A DNA stretch of 64,000 bases from Sarcocystis neurona (GCA_000727475.1 KL647292.1:385413-449412), one strand, 5' to 3'; shown: positions 33,701 through 46,800, counted from the stretch's first letter. Notes: generated by a model not told the origin, from the sequence alone. Program-made: numbers and translations.

Positions 33701-36700
33701 AACACGGATGTGTGTATCTAAGCAGTTTCACACGCAAGTGGACACTGCTCTTCCCTGTTGCTCACAGTACGCATATATCTGTCTATATTCAAATACATAC
33801 ATATACATACACACGTATATACAAATACATACATATGTGTATACACACATACACACACACGTATATATATGCGTACGTTTGTGTGCATGCATAGATGTAC
33901 AAACATCCGTGCTTGTACATCCAGAGCACATCTATATATAGAGAGAGATGGATAGAGAGAGAGACAGAGTGAGACATATACCTAGTATGTGTATCTCTGT
34001 GCTATACTCTCTCACGTTCGTGTGGACGCACACATAATCTATTTGTATACGAGCATTTCTCCGTCGTGCGGTGCTGGCTGCACGAGTGCGCCGCAACGGA
34101 CAGGCATGCCGCTTGGAGAGCTGAGCTGTCGGAGGCCGTCGTCAGTTCTTCCGCTGGAGGAAAACAAGGGGACTTCTTTTTCACGAAAAAATAGATGTTT
34201 CTGGGAAGACGTGATTTGTCTTTTTCTACGGCAGACGAAATGGTTCCAAAAAAACAAGCTTATTCTTCCCTCAGGAAAACGAGGGGCTCCTGGGGAAACC
34301 TACACAGTGGGCAACGCAGCCGGGGCATGCCGGAGCACTCGGACTTCAGGCGCTCGAGGCAATCCTGCAGCAGCAGCAACACCACCACCACCGGCAAAGC
34401 CGGCGCAGCAAAAAATGTAACGTCCGGAAAAAGAAAGCGCCAGCACCAAGCATTGACAGAGAGGTACACTTCATCACTTTAGTCGGCATCGATGAATAGA
34501 GAATAGATACCACGGTCATGTTGATGCAGCAGCAGCAGCGGCGGCGAGACAGGAGGAAATGCCAACAACGCAGTGAAGCAGCAGCCGCAACAGCAGCCGG
34601 AACAGAATACGGCAGCACAAGGTCGCAGCAAAGCACCATTTCGTAACAGTGTAACAGTTGAACTCCGCCTGCTTCAGGAAGTACGCGTCGGCTGCGGCAG
34701 CAGCAGCAGTAAACTGAACCGGCACCTGAGCTGCAGCAGAGGCTGCGTCGGTGACAGAAGCAGACGCAGCAACAGCGAGGACAGCGTAGCAGCCGTAGCG
34801 GAACTCCCGTACGCCAACGCAGCCGCAGCAGCAGCAGCACCGGCAGCACGAGCCAAAGAAGCATCACTGACCCTACAAAGAGCAGCAGAGGTGGCAGGAG
34901 CACCAGCAGGAGCAGCAGGTGTACCAGTGATGCACCCAAGAGAGCAGCAGCAGCAGAAGTGCTAAGCCGGTGACAGCTTAACTAGTAGAGCCGCAGCAGC
35001 AGGAGTCGGCGCAGCACACCACTGAAGCAGCCGCGCGTTGGTTTAACAAGAACAAAAGCAGCAGCAGCAAAAAGAGGAAGGGATCATCTGCGGCAGCAGA
35101 GGGAGTCGCAGCAACTACGGTGCAGGAGGCGCAGGCAAAGTGAAAATGCCCCGATGAAACTGTGGCAGCAACAGAGACTCATTTGCACCATGCAGCTGCG
35201 GCCGCAGAGACAACGCGTCGCGGTTCTCCCAGTGCCCCCCCTCCCCCCCGCCACAGCAAAAACTGCGATGCTCCTGCTCTTCCCCTCTCGCTGCGGTACA
35301 CAGCTGCTGCAGGTCCTCGTTCCGCGAGTGCTGAGGCTGTTGCTTCTGTCGCTGCGTCTTTGACTTGTCATTTTCCGTCGCTTCGTCACACAGTGTGCCC
35401 TTTCTTTCTTCCCTGCGCCGTCTTCCTCCCCCTCCCGGCTCCCCGATACTGCGTCTGCTGCCTTTTCCTTTTCTGTCCGCGGATCCCCTCCTTTCTGAAA
35501 CAGGAGATGAATCCTCGCCGACAACCTACCGCATGCAAGGTGTGGCCACACTTGAGGACATGCACCTGTCGAATACTCGTAAACATGTTCTCGCAGCAGA
35601 TGGGGCACGGCTGGTGCATCGCCTTCTCTGCAGCACCAACACCAGCAGCAGCACCACACCCATGCTTTCCACAGATAACGAGGGTTCCCTCTGTACCCTG
35701 CTCATCCACGCTTCTACACACGTGCTCTTCCTCTTCCTCTCTCCCTCCCCCTTCCCTTGTATCCCTACCTCTCTACTGCGGTAGACAGAGAAACGTGTGT
35801 ACATACGTCTGCATGTGTTCCGATACCTTTTTAACCCTCTAGGTCACAGAGCCTCTTCACGAGCTTAGCGACGCTACCCAGGGAGACTCATCGACGCATC
35901 CTCCCCACAGTCAGGTATCCCTGCATCTTCTCAACTACGTCTGTGCAGGCGCCACCGCGGGGACGTCCCCACCTCTGGGCCTGCAAACGTATATATTGAC
36001 CTACCTGCCGCGTCCTCAAGACTCTCTATCAATCTGGTTGAAAGAAGTAGCGACGGCTTCTCCTCCTCCTGCTCATATACATATATATATGTGTATTTGT
36101 CGCACGGCCAATTCTACTCTACGCACATCACTCATACATCTGTGTATATGTGAAAGACATGTTATAGTTTAAGTGTCAGGAACGACTGTTCTTCACAGGA
36201 AAATACATAAAAATCCACTCCGGAGAACCTGTAACTCCTGCAGAGAACTTCTCCTCCCTGCGTACGTGCGTCCGTCGTACACACTTGTACGTGTGTGCGT
36301 GTGTGTGTGCAGACTGCGCATGGCTTTCTCACTTTTCTTCCCAAGCGTTACGTAGACCCCCATGCGTACACAGAGTCACTCGACTGAAGTGAGCTAATCA
36401 ATAACTACGTAAACACACGTCTACGTTTTTTAACAAGGAAGGAGACACAAACACACGGACACACACATATATACACAAACACACACGCACACACATGTGT
36501 AAGCGACCTGACTTGACGCTTCTGCCACGGGTGCAGCGCGGCTGGCTGCTGGAGATCTCCCCTAGGGCGTCCCCTGCAGAAAAAAGTACTGAATACTAAG
36601 AAGTAGAAATACACCGCAAGCACCTAGTGCTAAGAAGACAAAATATACCTTGTCTTGAAAAGGAGAAAAGGACAAAAACTATCTAACATTTACGAGGAAC

Positions 36701-39700
36701 ACACAAGAAATATCTCATCCCTAACAGGAGGAAAATAGAAAATTGTGCGGCCTCTGCTGCAGTCAATACTCTGGGGGCGCGAGATCACAAGGTGCGCGAC
36801 GACGAGGGAGAAAAAGTCAGGCGTTCTCTCGCCTTGTCTCTCTCAAAAAGGAATCAGCGACGCGTAGACAAACGCCGCGGCGATGCAGGAAGAATCTACG
36901 GCCCATCCTCACAAGGCTTCGTCCTTCCCAGAGGGGAAAACGAGGAAAAGAAGAGGGCGGGGACGAAGTGAGGGAGACAGCCAAGTGAAAGTGTAGGCAG
37001 ACGCTTCCACACACGTCTGCCAAACTCACCGACGCATTTGTGCGAGCCTCGAATATCTGTAGAGTAGCAGCTGCCACATGTCGTGCAGTGAAAGAAGCTA
37101 TCGGCCCCCCCGGTGCGACACAGCCCACACAAGTCGCAGTGGTACACCTGTGTACGCATCGCAGCAACAGCAGCAGCAGCCGCAGCAGCAGCAGCCGCAG
37201 CAGCAGCAACAGCAACAGCAGCAGCAGCAGCACCCGCAGCAGCAGCAGCAGCCACAGCAGCAACAGGAGGACGAGAGAAGACTTGAAAGACTAGGACATT
37301 CGAGCGAACGAGCTGCTGCTGCTGCAGCAAGCGACGCCGACGCGGCAGGTGAGGCAACCAGCACAACAGGGGCGCAGCAGCAGAGTCCAATGGCGACACA
37401 TACGCGCCGCAGCAGCAGCAGCAGCGAGGGCAATAGCGCGGCCAGCACAGTCCACGCAAAACGAGAACAGCAACAGAAGAACAACTCGGACTGTGCTGCT
37501 GAAGAGCAGCACCGCTGCTGACCAGAACCAAATTCGACAAAGAAGGAGCTCGACAGCAGCGGCACGAGCAGCTAAGCGCGGCGCCACAAACAAACAAAAG
37601 CAGTATCACCACTACCAGCAGGACACCTGGAGGAATCAAATACTTAATCGTCGCAGCAATTGCCGCTGCGCCAGAGGCTAACGAGGGCCCTAATCACTGC
37701 AGCGAACTGCTGCAAAGCAATTTCATTGCAGCAGCACGAGCAACACGTAACGCAGCAGGCTTCACACGAGCTGTATGTGGTCCATCCGACAAGCGATACC
37801 TACCCAGACACGCTGAACTCAGGATGATGACCAGCAGCAGCACGACAGTATCGGCGCCACAAATCCGCGACGTAAAGCAGCAGGAACAGCACGGGCAGAC
37901 AGGCACAGACTTGCTCTGCAGCATTAGCACCGGCAGACGAAGGTAGCTGTCAGCCACGAACACAGCAAGGCGGCAGTTTCCCACACCAGAGAAGAGCACC
38001 ATAACACGGTGTACAATGCGCACTGCTCCACGCGCGGCAGCACACGATCCCTGCCGTGATCGAACACAGCCGCAAAAATCACAGCAGCAGGTCACGCAGC
38101 AGCTGCGGCAACACCTTCAGCAGCTGCAGTTGCCGGGTCAACAATACAGCAGCTGCGTCAGCAGTAGCGGCAGCAGCATTTTCAGCAGGACTAGTGCCTC
38201 GCAGCTTGAGCAGGAGCATAAACGGCAGCTGGACGAGAAGCAGCAGCAGCAGCTGGATCAGCGGCAGCTCCCCAGCAGGAGGACCACAACCTTGCAGCTT
38301 GAGAAGTAGTAGCAGCGACGGCACCTTGTGGAGGAGCGGCAGCTTGATCAGTAGCAACTCCCCAGCAGGCCTACAACCTTGCAGGTTGAGAAGTAGAGGC
38401 GACAGCAGCTTGACAAGCAGCAGCCGCAGCAGCTTTATGAGTCGGAGCTACAACAGCTTCAGCTACAGTAGCAAAGTACCTTTTTCTTGATTCCTTTGTC
38501 GTCCCAGAACTTGCATTTTTCGCAGTAGTATTTCCCAAATTCAACTTTGCAGCTGACGCACTGGTTGCTGACTTCTTGTCGCGTGTCGCAGACAGCACAG
38601 ATAACTTCTGTTACCGCTGTGCGGTCAATTTCACTACACAGCAGCAGCAGCACCCCACACGCAAGAGTCGCTGCCTTTTCGTAAGGATGTTTTAGCAGTA
38701 GGAAAACACACAACACCAGCAGCAGCAACAGCAGCAGAAGTCCCCGCCCCAGAACTACCAGCAGCCGGTGCTGCAAGGAATGTGCGCCAACAAACACAGC
38801 GAAAGCACCCAGTGACACCATCCGCAGCGGCAGCAACACCAATCGCAACAGAAACTGCAGCACCATCAGCCAGCACAGGCGGCAGCAGCAGACTTAAGAG
38901 GAGCAACAATAGGCACAACAGCAAAAGCAGGAATATGGTTTGTCTGTACGCACATACGATTTTTCTTTGTAACTGAGGAAAACACACACCTTGCTGTCTT
39001 CTTCTGCACAGCGTCCTGCAGAGAAAAGTCCATCAGCCGACGCACGCAAAAATTTGCAAGAACGCGTGTCGCAAGTTGGTCCTCTGGAGGTTTCCACATC
39101 AACCTTTCAAAAAGAAAGTCACCTTCCGTGTGGCTACACTAGGGCACGAGCACGCTTACTGCGCCTTTCTGAAGTCCTTTTCCTGCTCGCATTTTACGTC
39201 GTTGTGGCAGTGTCGACACCAGAAAGCTTCGCCGCTGGTGACGGAGTTTTCCAGCCCAGCGCAAATGGGGGGTAAACGCACAAGCAGAAGGAAAGAAGAG
39301 GAGGATGAAAGCTTAGGAGACAAGGACACACTCGTATTCGTGCACAGGCAGAGAGGGGGCACGTCGACCACACGCAAGAAAAGTGCCGCGTAAAGAGACT
39401 GCCAAAACGAGATATGCCATCACCAATCGCACACGGAGAAAGAGAGACTGGCTGGCAGATGCGAGAAGAGAAGGGGCGAAGAAAAATTCGAAAAGAAACG
39501 TAGACAGCGAGAAAATGCAGGGAGAAGTAGTCAGGACGCACAAAGGACAAGGCGCAACATACTCAGGACAGTTCACGTACTAGAGAATGCGATCAAAAAT
39601 GCGACGTAAAGGACCGCACGCAGGGAGGCGCACGGGAGAAACACGAAAGCGCAGATGCAAATGACATAATTCATGCAAGAATGGAAGCAGTGCCCTTACA

Positions 39701-42298
39701 TACGAAAAGCACGACACAAGAGGCAATCAGGGAAGGGCTTCAGACGAATCGTTTGACCAGAACAATCTTCCCAGTCTTCAAAGAAGGGAACCAGAAGAAT
39801 ATTTCCCCAGGAAGGGCGTAGATAACGCTCGACACTGACTGAACGCGGCGATAAATTTATCTCTTTCATGAATACACAGAGACGCACAAGTTCACGTCTT
39901 CTCGAAAACGCACATGAGACAGTCTTCTTCTCCTTTCGTGCGTGTGTCGTAAGGAACATTGCACTTTTTTCTTTGGCCGCTGGACATGCACAAGGAAACC
40001 ACCGGTGCAGTTACTCTCCTATTTTCGTCGTTGAGAGACACAGACGCAGCAGGAGCGAGCTACCGCCTTTGGTCTGCTCGCCGCACAGAGGGCCAGGTGA
40101 AAGGAGAGAGTGTTCGGTCTCGCCCTCTGTCCAGCTACAGACGTCCGGGCCTTCTTCTCTACACGCGCTTTCTTTGTCTCGAGAAATCTACGAGTGCATG
40201 CGTAGCCACTTCCCACTGCGCGTGTCTGGGTTTTGAGAAGTCAGCAGACGTCTGCGTATCGACCGCGTATTTCTCTGTGTGCCTTCTGCTTCGAGTGTGG
40301 CAGCCAAGAATCACTGTATCTACAAAATAGATGACTTTTCCAGCAGAGCGCTCACCAGCAGGGTGCTACCACTTTGCATCGCCTGCGGTAATGCTGACAG
40401 CCGAAAGATTTTTTGTGACTGCTGCTGGCAGCTCCTTCCTCCTCGTCGTCGTCGCTGCTGCTGTTCTCCTCAGACTTGGCCTCAGCCTCCGCGTGGTTCT
40501 CCTCTTGCTCCTCCTCCTCGCCACCGTGTGACGCCTGCTGCTGCCTCGCGTCTCTCCTGTCTCGGGATCGCATCTGGCTCTCTGGCGCGTCAGCAGGGAA
40601 AAAAACCTCTCCTTCCAGGTCGAGACCGCCTCTCAGAAATGCTCTGCTGTCTGTTGCGGACCCTGAATACATTTCTTCATCTGCACTCCAAAATCGAAGA
40701 GCTCCACGTTCCGCACCCCTGCCTATCAGCTCCCTGTCCCGTTGCCGACTTCTTCGCTCCTGCCGTTGCCGCCCACCTGCACGCTCCTGTCGCTGCTGCT
40801 GTTGCCGCTGCTGTTCCTCTTGCTCTGCGCCTGGTCGCAGCTCGGCGGGTTGCTGCTGCGGTTGCTCTGCAGGTGGCACCTGCTGCTCCTCCGGAAGACG
40901 CTGCTGCTGTTGCTCCGGAGGCTCTCGTTGCTGGTCTTCTTCCTGCGGAGATCGCTGTTCCGGTTGTCGTGGCGATTGCTGTTGCTGTGGCGGAGACTGC
41001 TGCTCCTGTGGAGGCGGGGGTTGCTGCCGCTGCTGCCGCACCGGCTGCGGCTCTGGGCGCTGTGGCTGATCTGGCGCCTGCCGGCGCTCACACACGTCGC
41101 TCCTTGACTCTGCGGCTTCTTCCCGCCGATCGTCGAGGCGCTCAGCTGCTGCACCGGGAGAAGCTATTGCAACCAGCCCAGCAGTTTCAGCGTCCTCAGC
41201 ATCCAAGAAATGACTCTCCTCCTCCTCTGCGGAGACCACAGAAACTTCTTCTTCGGTAGAAGGCCGAGGTACAGCTGCGTCTTGTCCTGCAGAATTGGCG
41301 GCGCCCCTGTCTCCCCTGCCTCCCACCTGGGTGCTGCTGCTGCCACTCCTTGTATACCCGCCAGAAGTCTCCATCACCGGAGACACCTCCGTGCTATCTG
41401 AAGCAGCATTATTCGTCTCATCAGTGCTTCGTTGCGGTGCTGCGCCCGTGGACACCGCTGCGGCATCACGGTGCGGCGCCGTATTATCGTGATGTGTGTG
41501 AAGCGCTCCATCATTTCTGGTGTGTACAAGACTGCTTCTCCTGGTGCTGCTGCTACAGCGGCTGCCGCTGTCGTTTGAAGTAGGAGCAGCGCGTTCCACT
41601 AGCTGCTCCGGGACCGCGGCGGCCGTGTCATTTGTAGAACACTCCGAAGGCATACCTGCACGATCCACTGGAGCACGAGGAAGGCACAGGGGGCACGACT
41701 CCTCTCCACAGTCTCGCCCGTCCTCATCGTCATCTTCAGCAGCTCCTGTTGAGGACCGCTGCGCTGTTGTTGTCCTCCCCCCATCCGATGCAGGAGGGGT
41801 TACGCGCCCTTCGTTCCGTCCTCCGGATCTGCTGCTGTGACTGCTATTGGTGCTGCTGTCATCGCAGCTCGTGCTGCTGTCCGCGCCGGTGGCCTCCGTG
41901 TTCACGTTGTCTTCCATCCCCTGTGCCTCTCCCGTAGACCAGTGAATGTTGGTAGAAACGACGGGAAACTCGAACGACAGTGCAGCGCCTCCTTTCCGCC
42001 GGCCCAGCCCGCTCAACAGAGTGCACGAGGACGCCGCCACGCGGGTTGACGAAGGCAAACAACTTTGTGCCGGAAGCAGCCAACCGTCGGGAATTACTGT
42101 AGGATCTTGCCACGGACGCGCGGCTATGCCGTGTCCTCGTTCTGCAGAACCGTGACAGCGCGAACGTGTTTGGTTTCCTACTGAGGAAAACGAAGCCGTG
42201 TCGGTCGCGTGAGTAAGGAAGCGCGCAGATGGTTTGGTAGCAACGTGGGCGGGAGAAGCCACTGAAGTCGCGTAAACGACTGGACAAAGCGCTGCCAT
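30708..42298 (-). CDS. RCHY1/PIRH2-type CHY-CTCHY-RING E3 ubiquitin ligase
   Basis: This is a RING E3 that would transfer ubiquitin from an E2 to target proteins. Eight exons, read on the minus strand, are 42298-40356, 39234-39160, 38633-38480, 37147-37030, 35627-35530, 34364-34304, 33318-33184 and 30760-30708. All introns are GT-AG, all phases match, and the product is 878 residues. Residues 1-630 are a low-complexity, acidic then Pro/Gln/Arg-rich extension. The CHY finger starts at Cys634-x-His636-Tyr637 (CQHYRRRC) and includes CRHCH. The CTCHY part is YHCDLCGLCRTGG...FFHC. The RING-H2 ligands are C771, C774, C790, H792, H795, C798, C814 and C817. A zinc ribbon follows (CNDC, then KCGACGSYNT). 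Animal RCHY1 is about 260 residues, so the extension is the unusual part. The start could also be a later Met in exon 1. CTG repeats fill several introns. Confidence 0.9.
31711..31746. repeat. Compound TA-GA-CA microsatellite
   Basis: About five TA units, five GA units and eight CA units follow one another directly within the last intron of the minus-strand E3 ligase gene. Confidence 0.85.
32985..33135. repeat. CAG tract in E3 ligase intron 7
   Basis: Plus-strand CAG/CAA triplets (sense-strand CTG) lie just inside intron 7, downstream of the exon 7 donor at 33183. Confidence 0.75.
33780..33900. repeat. CATA/CACA microsatellite in E3 ligase intron 6
   Basis: Alternating ATACATACATAT and ACACACAC units. 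Overlapping frames on both strands read as Tyr/Ile/Val/His runs, which are artefacts of the repeat. Confidence 0.75.
34365..35130. repeat. CAG tract in E3 ligase intron 5
   Basis: Interrupted plus-strand CAG/GCA triplets fill most of intron 5 (35529-34365). In sense orientation the tract is CTG, and its last units form the exon 6 acceptor GCTGCTGCAG. Frames open across it are repeat artefacts. Confidence 0.8.
37160..37600. repeat. CAG tract in E3 ligase intron 3, 3' part
   Basis: A dense CAG/CAA array (sense CTG) lies immediately upstream of exon 4, whose acceptor is at 37148. The minus-strand frame through it into exon 4 reads as Leu, Ala or Cys runs, not as protein. Confidence 0.8.
38075..38470. 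repeat. CAG tract in E3 ligase intron 3, 5' part
   Basis: CAGCAGCTG-type triplets begin about 10 bp after the exon 3 donor and include two diverged copies of a roughly 100-bp segment (CCCAGCAGG...CTTGCAG...GAGAAGTAG at about 38271-38310 and 38362-38395). Confidence 0.7.
38634..38925. repeat. CAG tract in E3 ligase intron 2
   Basis: Plus-strand CAG triplets abut exon 3. In sense orientation CTG units run to within a few bases of the acceptor TGTGTAG at 38634. Confidence 0.75.
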
Positions 42299-42669
42299 GC
42301 TCGGCAGCAGCGCCCCACTGACTGGACGGAGCCTCCGCTCGGGAGGTGGTCTTCACGCAAACAACATAACAGTCAACTACTCGAGATGCACTCGTAAATC
42401 CTAACCTGAAAAGTATTTATCGCGTCTAGTGGCAACGGCCTGTGCAGAATCCTCCTTGCACGGTAGGCGGCGGACAACAAAGTAAATATTGTCAGGGAAA
42501 CGGCGAGTCGCACTCAACGGAAGTGGAAATTGTTGCAGACACGGTAGTTCTTGGCGGCAGGTCTAAAATTCAGCAAGTGTGTTTCCTCCTCCCCGCACGC
42601 GGACGCATTCCCCCTTCCTCGCCAACTTGCTAGAAGGACTAATCCGCTGCAACGAACGTGCAAAACCGA

Positions 42670-42970
42670 ATGAATTACACGCTCGTGGCGGCCAAGGTGG
42701 TTGTTATGATACGCTGTTTCGCGTACCGGCAGCAAAGTAACCCTCAGCTACGTATGTTCCCCTCGAATACGGCACGCAAGAGAAAGGAGGACCCGGTGAA
42801 GTGTACAAAACTTCAGCGGGTCCCTGCGTTTGAAGTCTGCTACGATTTACACACCGAATGATGTGAACGCTCATTTCCAGGAGAAGCAGCGCGCCCCGGG
42901 CTCCATTTACATCTACTTCGAGGAAGGGGCCGGGGTTTACGCTCACTCCATTACTGCGAAATTGCGGTGA
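42670..42970 (+). CDS. Candidate small protein, two exons
   Basis: The proposed exons are 42670-42795 and 42881-42970, joined across an 85-bp intron (GTGAAG...TTTCCAG) in phase 0, giving 71 residues and a TGA. The product starts MNYTLVAAKVVVMIRCFAY, hydrophobic with scattered Lys/Arg, as in a small membrane or organelle protein. The second exon is the more convincing part: an ordinary, repeat-free sequence including GSIYIYFEEGAGVYAHS, right after a good acceptor. An alternative donor (GTATGT at about 42753) would give another frame. I do not recognise the family. It lies divergently upstream of the E3 ligase start. Confidence 0.33.
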
Positions 42971-43341
42971 TGCACGAACACAAAAGGACCCTGCAGAATG
43001 TAGGTAGCCTGTGTCCCGGCAGTGTTTTTTCAATTAAAAGCAGAGTAAGGCGTCTACTGCGGCAGAGGAAACCGTTGACATATTAAATGTCGCGTGGGCT
43101 TCACCGTAAACATTGAGCAGTTGAAAGGATCGGGTTTCGTCCCCAGTAAGGGCTGGCTGGACGGATGCGCTCATGTTGCCGCGCTCATGTGGCCGTCATC
43201 TAGGCAAAAATGTGGTGTGCTAACCTTTCTGGGTATGCGGTCAACGTTTCGACTCGAGCCGCTGTGTAAGCAGCCTACGTCGTACACCGCCGCAGTCGCC
43301 ACCACAGCAGTATAGACACTTGCGCGAAGCAGACCGCCACC

Positions 43342-43842
43342 TCAACGTGTGTGCTGGCTAGGAACGTCGACGTGGCTGGCGGCCCCAGATGGGGGATTGC
43401 GCTCTTCGTCGCGGGTGCAGCGCTGCTGCTGCAGCTTTTCAATTGGGCGCTTTTGGTTTGCTGAAGAAGACGTGGAATATACCGTATGAAAAGGGTAAGT
43501 CATTGTAGATGCGTAAGCGGCTTGGTACAACACCCAAGTGAGCTGCACGCCGTGGTGAATGAACTTAGTGGCGGTGGATGTGTGTGTAGTTTGAGCTGTC
43601 ACACCGGGGGTTGGCGGCGTTGGCAACAATAAAATTCGAGGAGGCAGAACCTCCCTCACGCGGAACAATGCGAAGCTAAGAACCTTCCGGTAGTAAACTT
43701 CGAACGAAGTAGCGCGCACCGACTGGCTGGCTGAGCGAGTAACTTTCTGTGAGGGAATTTCACTGAGACAAGCCAGCCCAACTGGATGAACGGAGAGTAC
43801 GCAGTAGAGTCCGTTCGAGAAAGAACGGGAAAGGTGGCCTAT
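43342..43842 (-). other. Candidate coding segment, 166 codons open
   Basis: The minus strand is open from 43842 to a TGA at 43342-43344 with no early ATG, so it would have to be an exon, or start at the late Met in MTYPFHTVY. The translation is repeat-poor (for example HHGVQLTWVLYQAAYAS) but a second frame also looks reasonable over part of it. No family is recognised. An acceptor-like AAATAG lies at the upstream edge. Confidence 0.25.
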
Positions 43843-43849
43843 TTATGTT

Positions 43850-46800
43850 GCGGACGCGATTGAGGCAACCGCGTTGAGCGATAGATGACTGATTGACGGG
43901 GTAAATGGAGCGTGTATCGTTTATAGTAAAAGGCCAAACCTATACCTGGGGAAATGGTAACTCAGGCGGTGACACCGCCAAGATTTCCCCACAAGAAGGT
44001 GCCGGTGCGCATACACTGTGGTAAATGATGCCATTTACGCTGTTTGGCGCCAGAAGTCCTTGTCATCTGTTCGCCGTCAGACACCGTTTTGAAGCGCAGG
44101 TCCCAGGTACCCTTTTCGAAGCGTTTACCAACTTCGTTGGGGGCTCCCTTCCCCGTCGTACGCTTGCGCCTAGTTAGACTTCAGATCATCAGTAGCTACT
44201 CTTGGAGTGTGGAGTTGTATTAGCTGCACACTCGAGCCGGCGACGACGGAATATATGTGATGCATCGATCTTATACGAACTGGTAGATGCGGCGTGCCGA
44301 AAAATGTGTAACAAAATGGTCCGTGTGGCGGAGCGCAGTTTCCATTTGTGCGAATCCTGTTGTGTGCGTGGGCGTGCGGGACACAAAATTTCTGCTCCTC
44401 TCCGGGAGAGCGACAAAGGGGACGGCAATAGTTGCCCAGCTGCATTCGTCTATGTGAAGGCAGAATATATATGTACACATATGTATATTCGAAAGTAGTA
44501 CGCGCAGTGACCGCGCAGGGGCGGCCACACGCGCTTGCGCACATACATAGTTTGTCCATGACGCTGAAAAACCTTTTTTGGGTCTTCAACCTGGTAGACA
44601 AACGTGCGTTCTGGGATCTACACGTTTGCGAGCACAATGTCGTGTTTCCGAGTTAGAACGGGTAATGCGCTTCCTGGAGCCGCCGCCTTTCTTTCGGCAG
44701 GCTTCTACGACTTTCCCACGGTTTTCCCACGGTGTTGTCTGCAGATTCCACCTGTAGCACAGGAAGGAGATTGCTGCAGGTGAAACAGTGGCCGCGGTAG
44801 TGGGAAACCGGCTGCATACAGGTAGCTAACGTCTCGGCACACAGAAAGGACGTTTAAAATAAAGCAGATGCCAACTACGGGCGACCTCTTCGAAAAAGCC
44901 TGATTAGCAAGTAGATTTCATCTGGCAACCACAGGAGGAAGAGCGGTTTTTTTCTTCGTAAGTAGGTCACTGGAGTCGAAGTAGCTCCGCCAGAAGGACC
45001 AGCACTGAACCCAGGGGCACAATACGCCTACGCAGTCAGTCAGCTGCATTTTCGCACGAACGCCGCAATGAAGGTGCTGCACATCTTTACACGCGCATGG
45101 GAATCTTCTGAAGCTGTACACTTGAAGTATCTGTACTTCTACATCCGAAGCGTCAGACCATATATATATATATATATAACTTACCTATCCGTAGTTGTCT
45201 GGGATGTGCGAGTAATGCGCCTGTAGACGTTTTTTCGTGCTCTGCGTGATACTCCTCGTAGTGCGCGTGTCTGTGTGCGAAAGAAGTCACGAGTGACACG
45301 CTTCGCCCTCCACGTCACAAATGTCGGGTCACAGGGGACTCTCTAGACGATTTACAGAGGAAAAAGTGAATCAGTTTAATATTTTTTCTAGCAGAGTACA
45401 CCCGTACCGTACACCTCGTGAGCCGCATTTGGTCGTTACAGCGTTGGTGCGCGATTCTGCACTTCCTGCGACACCGCATAGATTGATCCTGTAAATCAGG
45501 ATACATTGCCAATACCAATCACGCTCATCCACAGCCAAATCCACTAAGAGGCTTTAGATCTCAGCAGCGTTTCACTGTAGCCACTGTATTACAGAGTAGC
45601 TCTTTATTCGTGGATGCTAAGGTCATCGCAAAATATCTTCTACGCAAGGCACGGCATACTCGTGCTCGGGGGAAAAGGTACGTTCTTCGCCTCGAGAATG
45701 GTTCACGACGATGAACAGGGGCGACACCCGCATATATATATGTATACATATATGTATATGCGTACAGACCTTTACACGAAGACGTGTGTGCGCGTATATA
45801 CGCATACCATTAAAAAAAGTGATGCACTCGACCAGCGGAGTGTAGAGGCTCTTCCCCATTCAATCGGTTTCACGATGTCTGTTGGGAGTCCCGCTGTTAT
45901 TTTCGCAGCTGAGCCTGCTGAAATGGCCTGCTTGAAGTAAAAGGGCTCCACGTGTTTACAGAGGACGCCCTGGTATAGGCGAACATTTTTCACACGTGAT
46001 GCAGGCCTGAAATCTGACTACGCCATGTTCAACGGTTATTCTCACGTAGAACGAGGCATCTCGGCGTGTGTACGTGTGGCCCTGTGCGATGCGTGTATAT
46101 CCGTCTGGACACATGGACTCATAACTCGTTCCCACGTTTGAGACCAGGATGCCTGAAAGTGCAAACACGTACTTGCACGTGCGTCGGACGCTGAAGTGTC
46201 GCATCGACCTACCATGAAGATCTGAGGCACTTACCTGCAATTTCGACCTCCGCGTGCATTGCGGTTTCCTTGTAGGGGCTTTTCGTAACGTCCTCTTATC
46301 TTCTGATCAGCAAAAAAGGTTCTAATGGATGCATTGGGCTAGCCCCTATCAAAGAAAAAGTGAATACTGTAGCGACGTAAACGTAAACCATTTCCTGCTC
46401 CTGCGCGCCGCATCGCACCGTGGTTCAATTCAAAGTACCACTCTCACGTACCATGGTCTTGACGATTCACACTTACACTTGCAGTGGCAATATGCGTTTA
46501 AAAGGAATCTTAGTTCACGCTGTGGTCGTCGGAAACTGGTAAGCTTACAACATTCATTTCCACCACGAACAAACGGGACACTACATCGCTACGAACTACA
46601 GGTGGTTTGTGTGCTGTTTGTTGCCAGAACATTAATCCCGTCTTGTATTCCCTCGAAGCCTTTTTCTTTTTGTGGTGAACACAAATTGGTCACCTTACTT
46701 CAGACGGAACGGGGCCCACAACGTCACACCACTGTGACTATTTCGGTGTATGGGAAGGCGTAAGTACACATGCGTACACACACCTACACCTACACACATA

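Noticed and set aside
34346..34939. Minus-strand frame of 197 codons
   Set aside because: It reads Leu/Cys/Val runs from the CTG tract of E3 ligase intron 5; only its very end overlaps real exon 6, in a different frame.
40279..41259. Plus-strand frame of 326 codons (and others nearby) in 40.3-42.2 kb
   Set aside because: It is the reverse complement of E3 ligase exon 1. The translation is Pro/Ala/Leu/Arg-rich without motifs, while the minus frame leads in phase into the CHY finger.
46329..46763. Plus-strand frame of 144 codons
   Set aside because: It starts with an unremarkable ATG and has no motif, matching exon or sensible composition; splice-like GTAAGC sites break it up.
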